Origin: CAYRVX01 sp964427875
GTDB lineage: Bacteria > Planctomycetota > Phycisphaerae > SM23-33
Assembly: GCA_964427875.1 (NCBI GenBank)
Contig: CAYRVX010000015.1
Location: forward strand, 14,800 to 78,799
DNA length: 64,000 nt
Direction: 5' to 3'
Shown in pieces: positions 51,386 to 60,900 of this stretch (position 1 is its first letter; each line of letters begins with the position of its first letter). Under the pieces are notes generated by a model. The model did not search any database. It was not told the DNA's origin and worked only from the letters and a program-made list of their open reading frames with translations. The position numbers and the translations under genes were made by a program.

Positions 51386-52849
51386 ATGAGGCACACGCTC
51401 AACCGGCGCAGTTTCCTGAAGGCCCTCGGTGTCGGCACAGCGGCCCTGGCGGCGCCGCGGTGGGCGTCGGCGGCACCCGGGGAGCGCAAGCCGAATTTCA
51501 TCATCGTCTTCACCGACGACCAGGGCTACCAGGACGTCGGCTGCTTCGGCTCGCCCCTGATCAAGACGCCGAATCTCGACCGCATGGCCCGGGAAGGGAC
51601 GAGGTTCACGGACTTCTACGTGGCCGCAAACGTCTGCACGCCCAGCCGGGCCGCACTGCTGACCGGCTGCTATCCGCCGCGCGTCGGGGGCCTCGGGGTG
51701 CTGTTCCCACGCAGCGACACCGGGCTCAACCCCAAGGAGACCACCATCGCCGAGATGCTCAAGTCCGTCGGCTACGCCACGACGTGCATCGGCAAGTGGC
51801 ACCTCGGCCACCATCCGGAGTTTCTTCCCACCAGCCAGGGGTTCGACAGCTATTACGGCGTGCCGTACAGCAACGACATGTGGCTGGCCGCGGACATGGC
51901 ATTTGCGGAAGGCGCCAAGCTCGGCAAGGGCCTGGACGCCGGGAAGCTCAAGGCGGGCGAGCGGGCGCGAAACAAGGTCCCGCTCCTGCGGAACGACCAG
52001 GTCGTCGAGTACCCCGCCGACCAGGCCACGCTCACCAAGCGCTACACCGGCGAGGCCGTCAAGTTCATTCGGGACAACAGGGACAAGCCCTTCTTCCTCT
52101 ACCTCGCCCACACCATGCCGCACGTGCCGCTGTTCGCCTCCGAGAAGTTCAAGGGCACCAGCAAGCGCGGGCTGTACGGCGACACGATCGAGGAGATCGA
52201 CTGGTGCGTCGGCGAGATCGTCAAGACGCTCAAGGACTGCGGCATCGACGAGGACACGCTGGTGTTCTTCAGTTCCGACAACGGCCCGTGGCTGAGCAAG
52301 GGCAAGCACGGGGGCTGCGCGCTGCCGCTGAGGGGCGGGAAGTTCACCACGTGGGAAGGCGGCATGCGCGAGCCGACGATCATGCGCTGGCCCGGAAAGG
52401 TCCCCGCGGGCAAGGTCTGCGCGGAGGTGGCCGGCACGATCGACATGCTGCCGACCATCGCCGCCCTTGCCGGGGCCAAGGTCCCGACCGACCGCATCAT
52501 CGACGGGAAGGACATCTGGCCGCTCATGTCAGGCGAGTCCGGCGCCAAGAGCCCTCACGAGGCGTACTACTACTATCGTGGCAGCCGGCTTGAGGCCGTC
52601 CGCTGCGGCAAGTGGAAGCTCCGGGTAACCCAGGCGCGCCGCAAGAAGCCCAGTGGGGGCCAGGCGGCGCGCGGGCCCCAGCCGCCCAAGGCGGAACTGT
52701 ACGACCTGGTGGGCGACATCAGCGAGAGCACCAACCTGGCCGAAAAGCACCCCGACGTCGTCCAACGCCTCGCGGCGATGATCCAGAAGTTCGACAAGGA
52801 ACTGAAAGCCGCCGCCCGCCCGCCGGGGCGCGTCGAAAAGCGGCAATGA
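51386..52849 (+). CDS. Tat-exported sulfatase (formylglycine type)
   Basis: 487 residues. A twin-arginine signal (NRRSFLKALGVG) leads to the sulfatase fold: FIIVFTDDQGYQDVGCFG with the first metal Asp pair, the formylglycine motif C84-T-P-S-R followed by AALLTGCYPPRVG, GKWHLGHHPEFLPT (Lys/His of the sulfate pocket), FFSSDNGPW (second metal Asp/Asn) and a C-terminal subdomain YYYYRGSRLEAVRCGKWKLR. It hydrolyses sulfate esters, probably of a polysaccharide, after export; the cysteine must be oxidised by a formylglycine-generating enzyme that is not in the window. Arylsulfatase A/N-acetylgalactosamine-6-sulfatase-like layout. GGAAGGGAGA lies before ATG 51386. Followed by an esterase gene 148 bases downstream. 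Confidence 0.95.
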   Translation: MRHTLNRRSFLKALGVGTAALAAPRWASAAPGERKPNFIIVFTDDQGYQDVGCFGSPLIKTPNLDRMAREGTRFTDFYVAANVCTPSRAALLTGCYPPRVGGLGVLFPRSDTGLNPKETTIAEMLKSVGYATTCIGKWHLGHHPEFLPTSQGFDSYYGVPYSNDMWLAADMAFAEGAKLGKGLDAGKLKAGERARNKVPLLRNDQVVEYPADQATLTKRYTGEAVKFIRDNRDKPFFLYLAHTMPHVPLFASEKFKGTSKRGLYGDTIEEIDWCVGEIVKTLKDCGIDEDTLVFFSSDNGPWLSKGKHGGCALPLRGGKFTTWEGGMREPTIMRWPGKVPAGKVCAEVAGTIDMLPTIAALAGAKVPTDRIIDGKDIWPLMSGESGAKSPHEAYYYYRGSRLEAVRCGKWKLRVTQARRKKPSGGQAARGPQPPKAELYDLVGDISESTNLAEKHPDVVQRLAAMIQKFDKELKAAARPPGRVEKRQ

Positions 52850-52997
52850 AGCGGCGAGGCAGACCGCCGGCCGGACGACCAACGTCGTCGGCGCCCTCGA
52901 GACAGCCAAGGACGGAGTTACGTGGCGGTCGAAGCCGCGGTAGTGCTACAGCGGCAAGTACATCTCGGCGGGTGCTTCGTTGGAGAAGGAGTCGAAC

Positions 52998-53750
52998 ATG
53001 AGACGTCTGACGTTTGCAGTGGCCGTGCTGCTTGTGGCCCGCCTCGCGGCGTCATCCCAACAGGCCCCCACGAGGAAAGGCGAGGTGGTNNNNNNNNNNN
53101 NNNNNNNNNNNNNNNNNNNNNNNNNNNNNNNNNNNNNNNNNNNNNNNNNNNNNNNNNNNNNNNNNNNNNNNNNNNNNNNNNNNNNNNNNGTCGCCGGGAT
53201 CATCCTGAAGTATCGCGTGCCCCGGCAGCGCGACGCGGCCTTCCAGGACGCCCAGCGGGCCGTCGGGCTCGTCCGCAGCCGGGCGAAGCAGTGGAACATC
53301 GACCCCGGGCGGATCGGCATCCTGGGCTTCTCGGCGGGGGGGCACCTGGCCGCACGCGCGTGCACGAACTTCGGAAAGCGCGCGTACGAGGCCGTCGACG
53401 AGGCCGAGCGGGTGAGCTGCCGCCCCGACTTCGCCGTCCTCGTCTACCCCGCGTACCTGGCCACGAAGGGCGACGCGGCGCTGGATGCGTCGGCGCTGCC
53501 CGTCGGCCCGAAGACGCCGAGCACGTTCATCGCCATCGCGTTCAACGACAAGTTCGCGCTCGGGGCGCTGCATTACTTCACCGCGCTGCGAAGGGCGAAG
53601 GTGCCCTCGGAGCTTCACGTGTTCCAGTTCGGCGGGCACGGCTGCGGCCTGCGCAAGGCGGCCGCCAACGTCACGACCTGGCCGGAGCACTGCGAGCGCT
53701 GGCTCCGCGGGATTGGGGCGATCCCCGAGAAGGCGGGCGGGTCGCGTTAA
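52998..53750 (+). CDS. Exported alpha/beta-hydrolase esterase (BD-FAE/acetyl-esterase type), spans assembly gap
   Basis: ATG 52998 with GGAGAAGGAG upstream opens the signal peptide MRRLTFAVAVLLVARLAAS. Bases 53090-53189 are N, so the N-terminal domain including the oxyanion HGGG is unread. After the gap: VAGIILKYRVP, AFQDAQRAVGLVRSRA, the nucleophile elbow GFSAGGHLA, FAVLVYPAYLA, TFIAIAFNDKF (Asp) and FGGHGCGLR (catalytic His). This is the layout of the bifunctional feruloyl/acetyl-xylan-type esterases found with xylanases and other glycosidases. The frame continues correctly on both sides, but the true gap length is unknown. Likely to remove acyl groups from polysaccharide alongside the sulfatase just upstream. 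Confidence 0.8.
   Translation: MRRLTFAVAVLLVARLAASSQQAPTRKGEVXXXXXXXXXXXXXXXXXXXXXXXXXXXXXXXXXXVAGIILKYRVPRQRDAAFQDAQRAVGLVRSRAKQWNIDPGRIGILGFSAGGHLAARACTNFGKRAYEAVDEAERVSCRPDFAVLVYPAYLATKGDAALDASALPVGPKTPSTFIAIAFNDKFALGALHYFTALRRAKVPSELHVFQFGGHGCGLRKAAANVTTWPEHCERWLRGIGAIPEKAGGSR
53090..53189. other. Assembly gap (100 N)
   Basis: Exactly 100 undetermined bases, the conventional placeholder of a scaffold join; its real length is unknown. It falls inside the esterase gene. Confidence 0.98.
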
Positions 53751-53761
53751 CTGGGGCGCTG

Positions 53762-53790
53762 CGCGCGGGGCAAGCCCCGCCGCTAAACGG
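53762..53790 (-). repeat. 29-bp inverted repeat, left copy, between convergent genes
   Basis: Reverse complement of the sequence at 57907-57935, without a mismatch over 29 bp. Its core GCGGGGCAAGCCCCGC is a perfect hairpin. It lies 12 bases after the esterase stop and 31 bases from the convergent sulfatase stop, a place suited to a bidirectional terminator or REP-like element. No U-run is present. Confidence 0.85.
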
Positions 53791-53820
53791 AACTGACGCG
53801 ATTACGGGCCCCTGGCGCCT

Positions 53821-55299
53821 CTATCGCGGAGCGTTTAGCGGGCCGGCCCTGCCGGCCGCTTTCTTCCTCTTCGTCCTCCCCTTGGCGCCCGGGGCGTCTT
53901 CCGCGTTTACCTTCGGCAGCCGGCGGGCGAGGTCCTTCTTGACCTGCTCGTACCTCGTCTCGCCGGCGAGGTTGGTCCATTCCATCTCGTCGCTGTCGTG
54001 GTCGTAGAGCTCCTCCGAGCCGTCGCGATAACGGATGTACCGCCAGCGGTCCGACCGCAGGGCGTGGTTGTTCCGCCCGTACGTGCACAGGCCGGGACGG
54101 TCCCACTTCGCCTTGGGGTCCTTCAACAGCCCCAGGAGGCTGACGCCCTCCAGCGCCTTGTTGGGCTTCAGGCCGCACAGGTCGATCAGCGTCGGGTAGA
54201 TGTCCAGCAGCGTGACCGGCCGGGCGCACACGCCGCCCGGCTTCGTCACGCCCGGCGCGACGATCATCAGCGGGCACTTGGCGGCCTCCTCCCACAAGGT
54301 GAACTTCCGCCAGTGCAGCTTCTCGCCGAGGTGCCAGCCGTGGTCGCCCCACAGGACGATGACGGTGTCCTTTGCATAGGGGCCGCTGTCCAGTGCCTCG
54401 AGCACCCTGCCGAGGCAGGCGTCGGCGAAGGCCATCGAGGCGAGGTAGCCGCAGACGGCCTTGTGCCAGTTGTTCGTGCGGATGACCTTTGCGTGGTCGC
54501 CCTGCGGCCTGGCGATCTTCCGGCCGATCTCGGGCACGTCGTCGAGGTCGTTCTTCTTGACCTTCGGCAGCGTGACCTCCTCCGGCGGGAACATGTCGAA
54601 GTACTTGCGCGGCACGTACCAGGGCAGGTGGGGGCGGAAGAAGCCGCAGCCGAGGAACAGGGGCTTGTCGTGCTTCTTCGAGAGCTGCTTGCGGGCCCAT
54701 TCGGCGACCTTCCAGTCGCCCATGTCCTCGTCGCCCGCGTCGACCGGGCCCCAGTCGAAGTGGGCCGTGTTGGGTATGCCGTTGAGCGGGCGGTTCGGCG
54801 GCACGGGATCGGGTGGCTTGTTCTGCTTCTGGCTGGGGAAGTAGTCGTGCCAGCTCGGCGGGTCGGGGAACCGCCCGTGGTAGATCTTCCCGCCGCCGAT
54901 GGCCTCGTACCCGTGCGCCATGAAGTGCTGCGGCAGCGTCACGGCGTCCTTCATGGGCGGCCGCCACGGCTGGGAGTTGTGGTACACGCCCGACGTGCTC
55001 GGCCGAATGCCCGTCATCAACGCCGCCCGCGAGGCGTTGCACAGCGGCGCGGCGCATTGGGCGTTGGTGAACAGCACGCCGCGAGCGGCCAGGGCGTCGA
55101 AGTTCGGCGTCTTCGCGTCCGGGTGGCCGCCAAGACAGCCGATCCAGTCGTTCAGGTCGTCCACGGCGATGAACAGCACGTTGGGCTTCTTGTCGGCGGC
55201 CGCGCCCTCCGCGGCCGGAGAGAATCGCGACATCGCCAGCGCTGCTGCACCTGCGCCCGTAAGACGCAGGAACTCTCGACGGTCCAGTGAATGGCTCAT
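53821..55299 (-). CDS. Tat-exported sulfatase (iduronate-2-sulfatase/choline-sulfatase-like)
   Basis: 492 residues. Twin-arginine signal (DRREFLRLTGAGAAALA), then VLFIAVDDLNDWIGCLGGHP (metal Asp pair), the formylglycine motif C87-N-A-S-R followed by AALMTGIRPSTSG, IYHGRF, PHLPWYVP, VIVLWGDHGWHLGEKLHW (second metal-binding Asp-His) and the C-terminal YGRNNHALRSDRWRYIRY. The VDDLNDW and GDHGWHLGEK motifs are those of iduronate-2-sulfatase-like members (family S1). The active site looks complete. C-terminal 30 residues are Lys/Arg/Ala-rich and reach into a repeat-like sequence (RAGPLNAPR). Divergent from the unknown exported protein at 55472, with a 172-base shared upstream region. Confidence 0.94.
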   Translation of the reverse strand: MSHSLDRREFLRLTGAGAAALAMSRFSPAAEGAAADKKPNVLFIAVDDLNDWIGCLGGHPDAKTPNFDALAARGVLFTNAQCAAPLCNASRAALMTGIRPSTSGVYHNSQPWRPPMKDAVTLPQHFMAHGYEAIGGGKIYHGRFPDPPSWHDYFPSQKQNKPPDPVPPNRPLNGIPNTAHFDWGPVDAGDEDMGDWKVAEWARKQLSKKHDKPLFLGCGFFRPHLPWYVPRKYFDMFPPEEVTLPKVKKNDLDDVPEIGRKIARPQGDHAKVIRTNNWHKAVCGYLASMAFADACLGRVLEALDSGPYAKDTVIVLWGDHGWHLGEKLHWRKFTLWEEAAKCPLMIVAPGVTKPGGVCARPVTLLDIYPTLIDLCGLKPNKALEGVSLLGLLKDPKAKWDRPGLCTYGRNNHALRSDRWRYIRYRDGSEELYDHDSDEMEWTNLAGETRYEQVKKDLARRLPKVNAEDAPGAKGRTKRKKAAGRAGPLNAPR

Positions 55300-55471
55300 T
55301 GCATGTCTCCTTCTGGGCGCCTGTGCGCCGGCGCCGGGAAGCTACTGTACCCGCACTCGGGGCCTCTCACAATCCCCGCGAGGAGAACGTCTCCCTTTTC
55401 CGGGAGAGACCCGCTATCATCCGGTGCTGGACTTCGAGACCTTTACGTACGAGGCACCCGTGGAGCAAACC

Positions 55472-56485
55472 ATGAACCGGCTGCCTGTCGTCGCCGCGGT
55501 CTGTATACTCACCGGCGGCGCCTTGCGCGCGACGCCTGGGGAGCACACAGTGACCCAGAACGAGACCGAGATCAGCATCGACACGCCGGAACTGGCCGCC
55601 GTTGTCCGCAAGAAGGGCTACGTCTCGGGCGTCGCCGGCGGGAGCTTCCTTGATAAGAAGACCGGCTTCCGCGACGCCGGGTTCGGCCTGGACATCGTGG
55701 ACTGGATCATGGAGCCCGGCAGCGACCGGGCATACCGCGACAAGCTCGACAAGGAGCTGATCTACCGCTACGACAACGCCTACCACGGCAAGCGCGCCAA
55801 GCGGTCCATCGAGGGACCGCAGATCTGCACGAAGGCGCGCGAGCTGAAGCCGGTGGTCGTCAGGGGCAAGGACTTCGTGGCGGTCAGACAGACGTTCCGA
55901 TACCGCACGGCCGCCCCGGGCAAGAGGACGGGCTCGGTGTGGACGCAGGTCCTGGTGTTCCCTGCCGGGAAGCGCTACTTCGTCTCGATGGACCGGATCG
56001 ACGCCGTCAACGCCTCCGACGCGATGTTCCTCCGAGTCGACATGCCGGGGCACATCAAGCACCGGAAGGGCGACACGTTCAGCGAGATTTACCTGAGCTA
56101 TCACGGCCGGATCCCGGCGGCGGACCTCCTGAAGGACTTCCCGCCGGATTCGAAGTTCAACTATCGCCGCGACCGGGGGAAGGTGCCGAAGCGATTCATC
56201 CGCGCCTACCGGCTCCGCGACCGCAAGACGGGCAAACAGGGGCCCTGGCTGGCGGGCATGACGCTCGAGCCGTCGGTCGTCCACGAGGCCTGGTGTCACC
56301 AGCGCGGCTACGTGTGCATGATCGAGGAGTTCGGCGGCCGGCCGATCAAGGCGGGCGAGTCGTTCAGCGCCGCCTTCATCGTCGGCTGGTTCGACTCGAT
56401 CGAGCAGATGCACCGCGTCTACGACGAGCACAAGGGCCACACCCATGTTGAGGTCACGAAGGGCAGGTGGAAGCTCACCAAGTGA
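55472..56485 (+). CDS. Exported beta-sandwich protein of unknown function
   Basis: 337 residues; ATG 55472 with GGAG seven bases upstream, signal peptide MNRLPVVAAVCILTGGALRA. The mature part is a continuous beta-sheet-rich domain: IDTPELAAVVRKKGYVSGVAGGSFLD, FGLDIVDWIMEPG, ICTKARELKPVVVRGKDF, FVAVRQTFRYR, VWTQVLVFPAGKRYFVSMDRID, ending IVGWFDSIEQMHRVYDEHKG. This resembles galactose-mutarotase-like/polysaccharide-lyase-like supersandwiches, in which a ligand binds on a broad concave face, but no catalytic residue can be named. It is followed 51 bases later by the GH4 gene on the same strand and is thus likely part of the same sugar-processing unit. Confidence 0.7.
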   Translation: MNRLPVVAAVCILTGGALRATPGEHTVTQNETEISIDTPELAAVVRKKGYVSGVAGGSFLDKKTGFRDAGFGLDIVDWIMEPGSDRAYRDKLDKELIYRYDNAYHGKRAKRSIEGPQICTKARELKPVVVRGKDFVAVRQTFRYRTAAPGKRTGSVWTQVLVFPAGKRYFVSMDRIDAVNASDAMFLRVDMPGHIKHRKGDTFSEIYLSYHGRIPAADLLKDFPPDSKFNYRRDRGKVPKRFIRAYRLRDRKTGKQGPWLAGMTLEPSVVHEAWCHQRGYVCMIEEFGGRPIKAGESFSAAFIVGWFDSIEQMHRVYDEHKGHTHVEVTKGRWKLTK

Positions 56486-56536
56486 CCATCCTTCAAGGCG
56501 CCCACTAAGTTCCCGAGTTCAGAGAGAGAGACAGAC

Positions 56537-57874
56537 ATGGCCAAGATAGCATTCATGGGGGCCGGCAGCACCATCTTCGCCAAGAGCGTCCTGGGCGATT
56601 CGATGCTCACCGGGCCGCTGCGGGATGCGCAGATCGCGCTGTACGACATCGACGCCACGCGGCTGGCGGAGTCGCAGCAGATGCTCGACGTGCTGAACGG
56701 GAACATCAACGCCGGGCGGGCGAAGATCACCGCGCACTGCGGCGTTCGCAGCCGCCGGGCCGCCCTGCGCGGGGCGGACTACGTCGTCAACGCCGTCCAG
56801 GTGGGCGGCTACGAGCCGAGCACGGCGATCGACTTCGAGGTCCCGAAGAAGTACGGCCTGCGGCAGACGATCGCCGACACGCTGGGCGTCGGCGGCATCT
56901 TCCGGGCGCTGCGGACGATCCCCGTCGTGCTGGACTTCGCCCGCGACATGGAGGCCGTCTGCCCCGACGCGTGGCTGCTCAACTACGTCAACCCGATGGC
57001 GATGATCACCGGCGCGATCCTCCGCGGCAGCGGCGTTCGCGCCGTCGGCCTGTGCCACTCCGTGCAGGGCTGCGCCCGCTGGCTGCTCAAGCACACCGGC
57101 CTGCTGGAGAAGGTGAAGGACCTCCAGTGGAAGATCGCGGGCATCAACCACCAGGGCTGGCTGCTGGAGATCACCGACGGCGGGAAGGACCTGTACCCCC
57201 GGATCAAGCGAGCCGCCGCCAGGATGAACCGCGAGGCCCGCAGGCCCGGCGGCAGGAAGCATCCCGACATGGTGCGGTTCGAGATCATGCTGAGCTTCGG
57301 CTACTACGTGACCGAGTCGAGCGAGCACACGGCCGAGTACTGCCCGTGGTTCATCAAGGCCGCCCATCCCGAGCTGATCGCCGAGCTCAACATCCCGCTG
57401 GACGAGTACCCGCGCCGCTGTATCGCCCAGATCGAGCACTGGAAGCGGCGCAGCGCCGAGCTGACGAAGGACCCCGAGCTCGACCACCGGCGCACGGGCG
57501 AGTACGCCTCCTACATCATGGAGGCGATGGAGACCGACGTGCCGTACCGCATCGGCGGCAACGTGATGAACGACGGGTTCATCACGAACCTGCCGCGAAA
57601 CGCCTGTGTCGAGGTGCCGTGCATGGTGGACCGCAACGGCGTGCAGGGCATCGTCGTCGGCGACCTGCCGGAGCAGTGCGCGGCCCTGAACCGCACCAAC
57701 ATCAACGTGCAACTCCTGACCATCGAGGCGGCCCTCACCGGCAGGAAGGACTCTATCTACCAGGCGGCCATGATGGACCCGCACACCGGCGCGGAGCTGA
57801 CCATCGACGAGATCCGCAACCTCTGCGACGACCTGATCGACGCCCACGGCGACATGCTGCCGACGTACGAGTAG
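56537..57874 (+). CDS. GH4-family alpha-galactosidase/alpha-glucosidase (NAD- and Mn-dependent)
   Basis: 445 residues, GAGAGAGAGA close to ATG 56537, no signal peptide, so cytoplasmic. GH4 enzymes use NAD+ and Mn2+ and break the glycosidic bond by a redox elimination. Seen: Rossmann loop IAFMGAGSTIFAKSVLGD, DIDATRLAES, VVNAVQVGGYEP, the metal-binding NYVNPMA (Asn152 region), GLCHSVQG with Cys173 and His174, and AGINHQGWL with His205. All metal and nucleotide ligands look present. Family members cleave alpha-galactosides (MelA), alpha-glucosides or glucuronides; the CHS-Q form fits MelA-like enzymes best. It would process an imported oligosaccharide, so this is the only cytoplasmic sugar hydrolase of the stretch and needs a transporter encoded elsewhere. 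Confidence 0.93.
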   Translation: MAKIAFMGAGSTIFAKSVLGDSMLTGPLRDAQIALYDIDATRLAESQQMLDVLNGNINAGRAKITAHCGVRSRRAALRGADYVVNAVQVGGYEPSTAIDFEVPKKYGLRQTIADTLGVGGIFRALRTIPVVLDFARDMEAVCPDAWLLNYVNPMAMITGAILRGSGVRAVGLCHSVQGCARWLLKHTGLLEKVKDLQWKIAGINHQGWLLEITDGGKDLYPRIKRAAARMNREARRPGGRKHPDMVRFEIMLSFGYYVTESSEHTAEYCPWFIKAAHPELIAELNIPLDEYPRRCIAQIEHWKRRSAELTKDPELDHRRTGEYASYIMEAMETDVPYRIGGNVMNDGFITNLPRNACVEVPCMVDRNGVQGIVVGDLPEQCAALNRTNINVQLLTIEAALTGRKDSIYQAAMMDPHTGAELTIDEIRNLCDDLIDAHGDMLPTYE

Positions 57875-57906
57875 GGAACCGGGAACATTGCGGTGACCGT
57901 GGTAGA

Positions 57907-57935
57907 CCGTTTAGCGGCGGGGCTTGCCCCGCGCG
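57907..57935 (+). repeat. 29-bp inverted repeat, right copy
   Basis: Perfect inverse of 53762-53790, placed 33 bases behind the GH4 stop. The inner GCGGGGCTTGCCCCGC can form a hairpin. The two copies bracket 4.1 kb holding a sulfatase, an unknown exported protein and the GH4 enzyme. Confidence 0.85.
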
Positions 57936-57989
57936 ATCCGCCGAAGGCGGATGCCGCCGATGAATGTTCCTCCCAACAGGAGAATGCCC

Positions 57990-60900
57990 ATGTTCAGGAT
58001 GTCTCAGGCAGCCCTCTTTCCGGCGCTGGTGCTCCTTCTCCGCCCCCCGGTCGCCTTCGGCGCCGACGGCGCGCACGTGGACCACAAGGGGCGGGTCCGC
58101 ATGCTGCGGGCGGGCAGCGAGTTTCACGAGATCACCACCGAGCTGGTCGTCGCCGCGCCGAAGTGGAGCAGGCAGTACCGCCAGGGCGAGGCCAGCAACG
58201 TGCGGCACGAGACTCGCGGCGGGCGGCAGCGATGGACCGGCGAGATCCCCGCGGGGCAGGGCGGGGCGATCGCCTACGAGCAGGAGCTGATCGAGGCCGG
58301 CGGCGAGGTCCGCCTGTCCTGCCGTGTCCGCGCCCGCGGCGACGTGGAAGCCGCCGGCGTGTTCCTGTTCGTCCACGTGCCCGTCCGCCTGTTCGCCGGC
58401 GGGCGGTGCGAGCTGCTGGGGGCCGACGCGAACAGCAAGCCCGCCGCCACCATGCCCGCGAAGCTGCCCGAGAAGCATCACTTCCTCGATGGCCGGGCGT
58501 CGGGCCTGACCCTCACGGACAGGCGCGGCACCACGCGACTGAAGATCGCCCTCGATCGGCCGCTGCCGCTGACGCTCCAGGACGGCCGAAAGTGGAAGGG
58601 CGACCACTACGACGCATACTTCGGGCTGCTCCACGGCAGGCTTCGCGACGGGCAGTCCGCCGAGCTGGCTGTCCGGTTGAAGCTCACGGCGCCGCAGGAC
58701 CGCCGGGCGGCGAGACTGACGCTGAACGCCGCCCGGAGGCGATACCGCCTGGACGGCTTCGGCGGGAACTTCTGCTACGGCGTCGACTCGCCCGTCACGC
58801 GGTACAACCTCGCGAACATCCAGCTCGCCTGGGCCCGCGTCGGCGTGAAGCTCGACCAGTGGGAGCCGACCAACGACAACGGCTCGCCCGACGAGATCGA
58901 CTGGAAGTTCTTCGGGCGCCGCGACCGCCCCGGCAGCGAGCTTCGCGCCGACTTCCTCACGGCCCAGAGGCTCGCGCGTATGAACGTGCCCTACATCGCC
59001 AGCGCGTGGCGCGTGCCGGAGTTCGTCACGGCCCAGCCCGGGCGAGGCTGGCAGGCCCGCAAGCGGAAGCTCCCGAAGGCCAAGTGGCCGGAGGTCATGG
59101 AGTGCATCGGCTCCTACCTGCTGTACATCAAGCGGGAGTACGACACGGAGCCGGTGATGTTCAGCTTCAACGAGTCCGACATCGGCTGCTTCATCCTCAT
59201 GACGCCCGAGGAGCACCGCGACTGGATCAAGGCGTGCGGGGCCTACCTGGCCGGGCTCGGGCTCAAGACGAAGATGCTCCTCGGTGACTGCACGAAGCGG
59301 GGCAACACCGCGTTCATCGAGCCGGCCGCCGGGGACGCCGAGGCCATGAAGCACGTCGCCGCCGTGGCGTTCCACACGTGGTCGAAGCGCCCCGAGCACT
59401 ACCGGGCCTGGCGCGAAGTGGCTCGTCGCCTGAAGCTGCCGCTGATCGCCGCGGAGGTCGGCCCCGACGCCGCCGCCTGGAAGGACCGCTCGTTCAACCT
59501 GCTGCACTACTTCGTCCGCGAGATGCGGATGTACCAGGAGCTGCTGCTCCACGCCGACCTCCAGGCCGTGCTGGAGTGGGAGTACACCGCCGACTATCGA
59601 ATGGTCGAGGTCGAGAAGCAGGATGGCGGCAAGGAGGCGATCCGGCCCACGCCGCGGTTCTGGATGATCCGGCAGTTCGCCAACACCACCCCGCGCCCGG
59701 CGACGGCCCTGGAGACGAAGTCCGATCACGACAAGGTCCTGTTCACGGCCTTCACGGGCGCCAAGCCCGGCGGCGGGGGCCTCGTGCTCCACGTCGCCAA
59801 CGTCGGCGCCCCGCGAAAGGCCGCCATCACCGGCCTGCCCGGGAACGTCGGGCGCCTCCAGGCCGTGAGGACCTCGTGGGACAAGGGCAGCGAGGAGCTC
59901 TCCCCCGTCGATGTCCGCACCGGCAAGGCCGAGCTCGATTTGGCCCAGTTCTCCCTGCTGACGCTGACGACCGAGGACCGGGCCCGGAAGGAGCATGTCG
60001 GGAAGATGAACGAGAAACACACCGTCCCGTCTCAGGCCGCACAGGGCATGTTTTACAAGGCCAGGGCGAAAGAGACCGGCAACATGTGGGACACCTGGCT
60101 GTACCTCCACGAGGGTACCCATTACCTGTACTATCTGGCGAAATCCGGCAGGCAGTGGGACAACATCTCCGTGGCCACCTCTCCCGACGGCGTTCACTGG
60201 ACCGAGCACGGGCGCGTTCTGTCGAAGGGCAAGGGCGTGAAGTGGATGGGCACCGGGAGCACGTGGAAGTCGCCCAACTTCGAGAAGGACGGCAAGTTCT
60301 TCATGAACTTCTCCGAATGGAAGGGCCCGAGGCAGACGATTCTCTTCGCCGAATCGACCGACCTGCTGCACTGGAAGCGGCTGGGCGGCGACTGCGAGTT
60401 CAAGCAGGACGAGCGCTGGTACCAGCCGAACGGGCGATGGGACTGCATCTGGACGATCCCTCGGCCGGGCGGCGGGCTGTACGGCTACTGGACGGCCACG
60501 CCCAAGCGCGAGACCGGCGGCGGGTTCGGCTTCGGAGAGACGCTGGACGGCGTGCGCTGGAGGGCCCTCGAGCCGCCGAAGATACACGGCGCCCGCGGCG
60601 GAGAGGTCGGCGCGGTTGAGAAGATCGGCCGCAGGTACTACATGATGTACGGCAGGTATCCCGTGATGATGACGCTCGTGGCCGACAAGCCGGAAGGGCC
60701 GTTCCACGCGGCCAAGACGAACTTCCGACTCCTCGCCGGGCATACCTACTTCTCGCGATTCTACCCGTCCCCCGACGGCGTGCTCGTCAACCACCACTCG
60801 ATTGCCCGCGGCGGGCAGGTGTACTTCGCGCCGCTGAAGAAGGCCGTCCTTGATGAAGCGGGCACGCTGCGGCTCGGCTGGTGGAAGGGCAATGAGAAGC

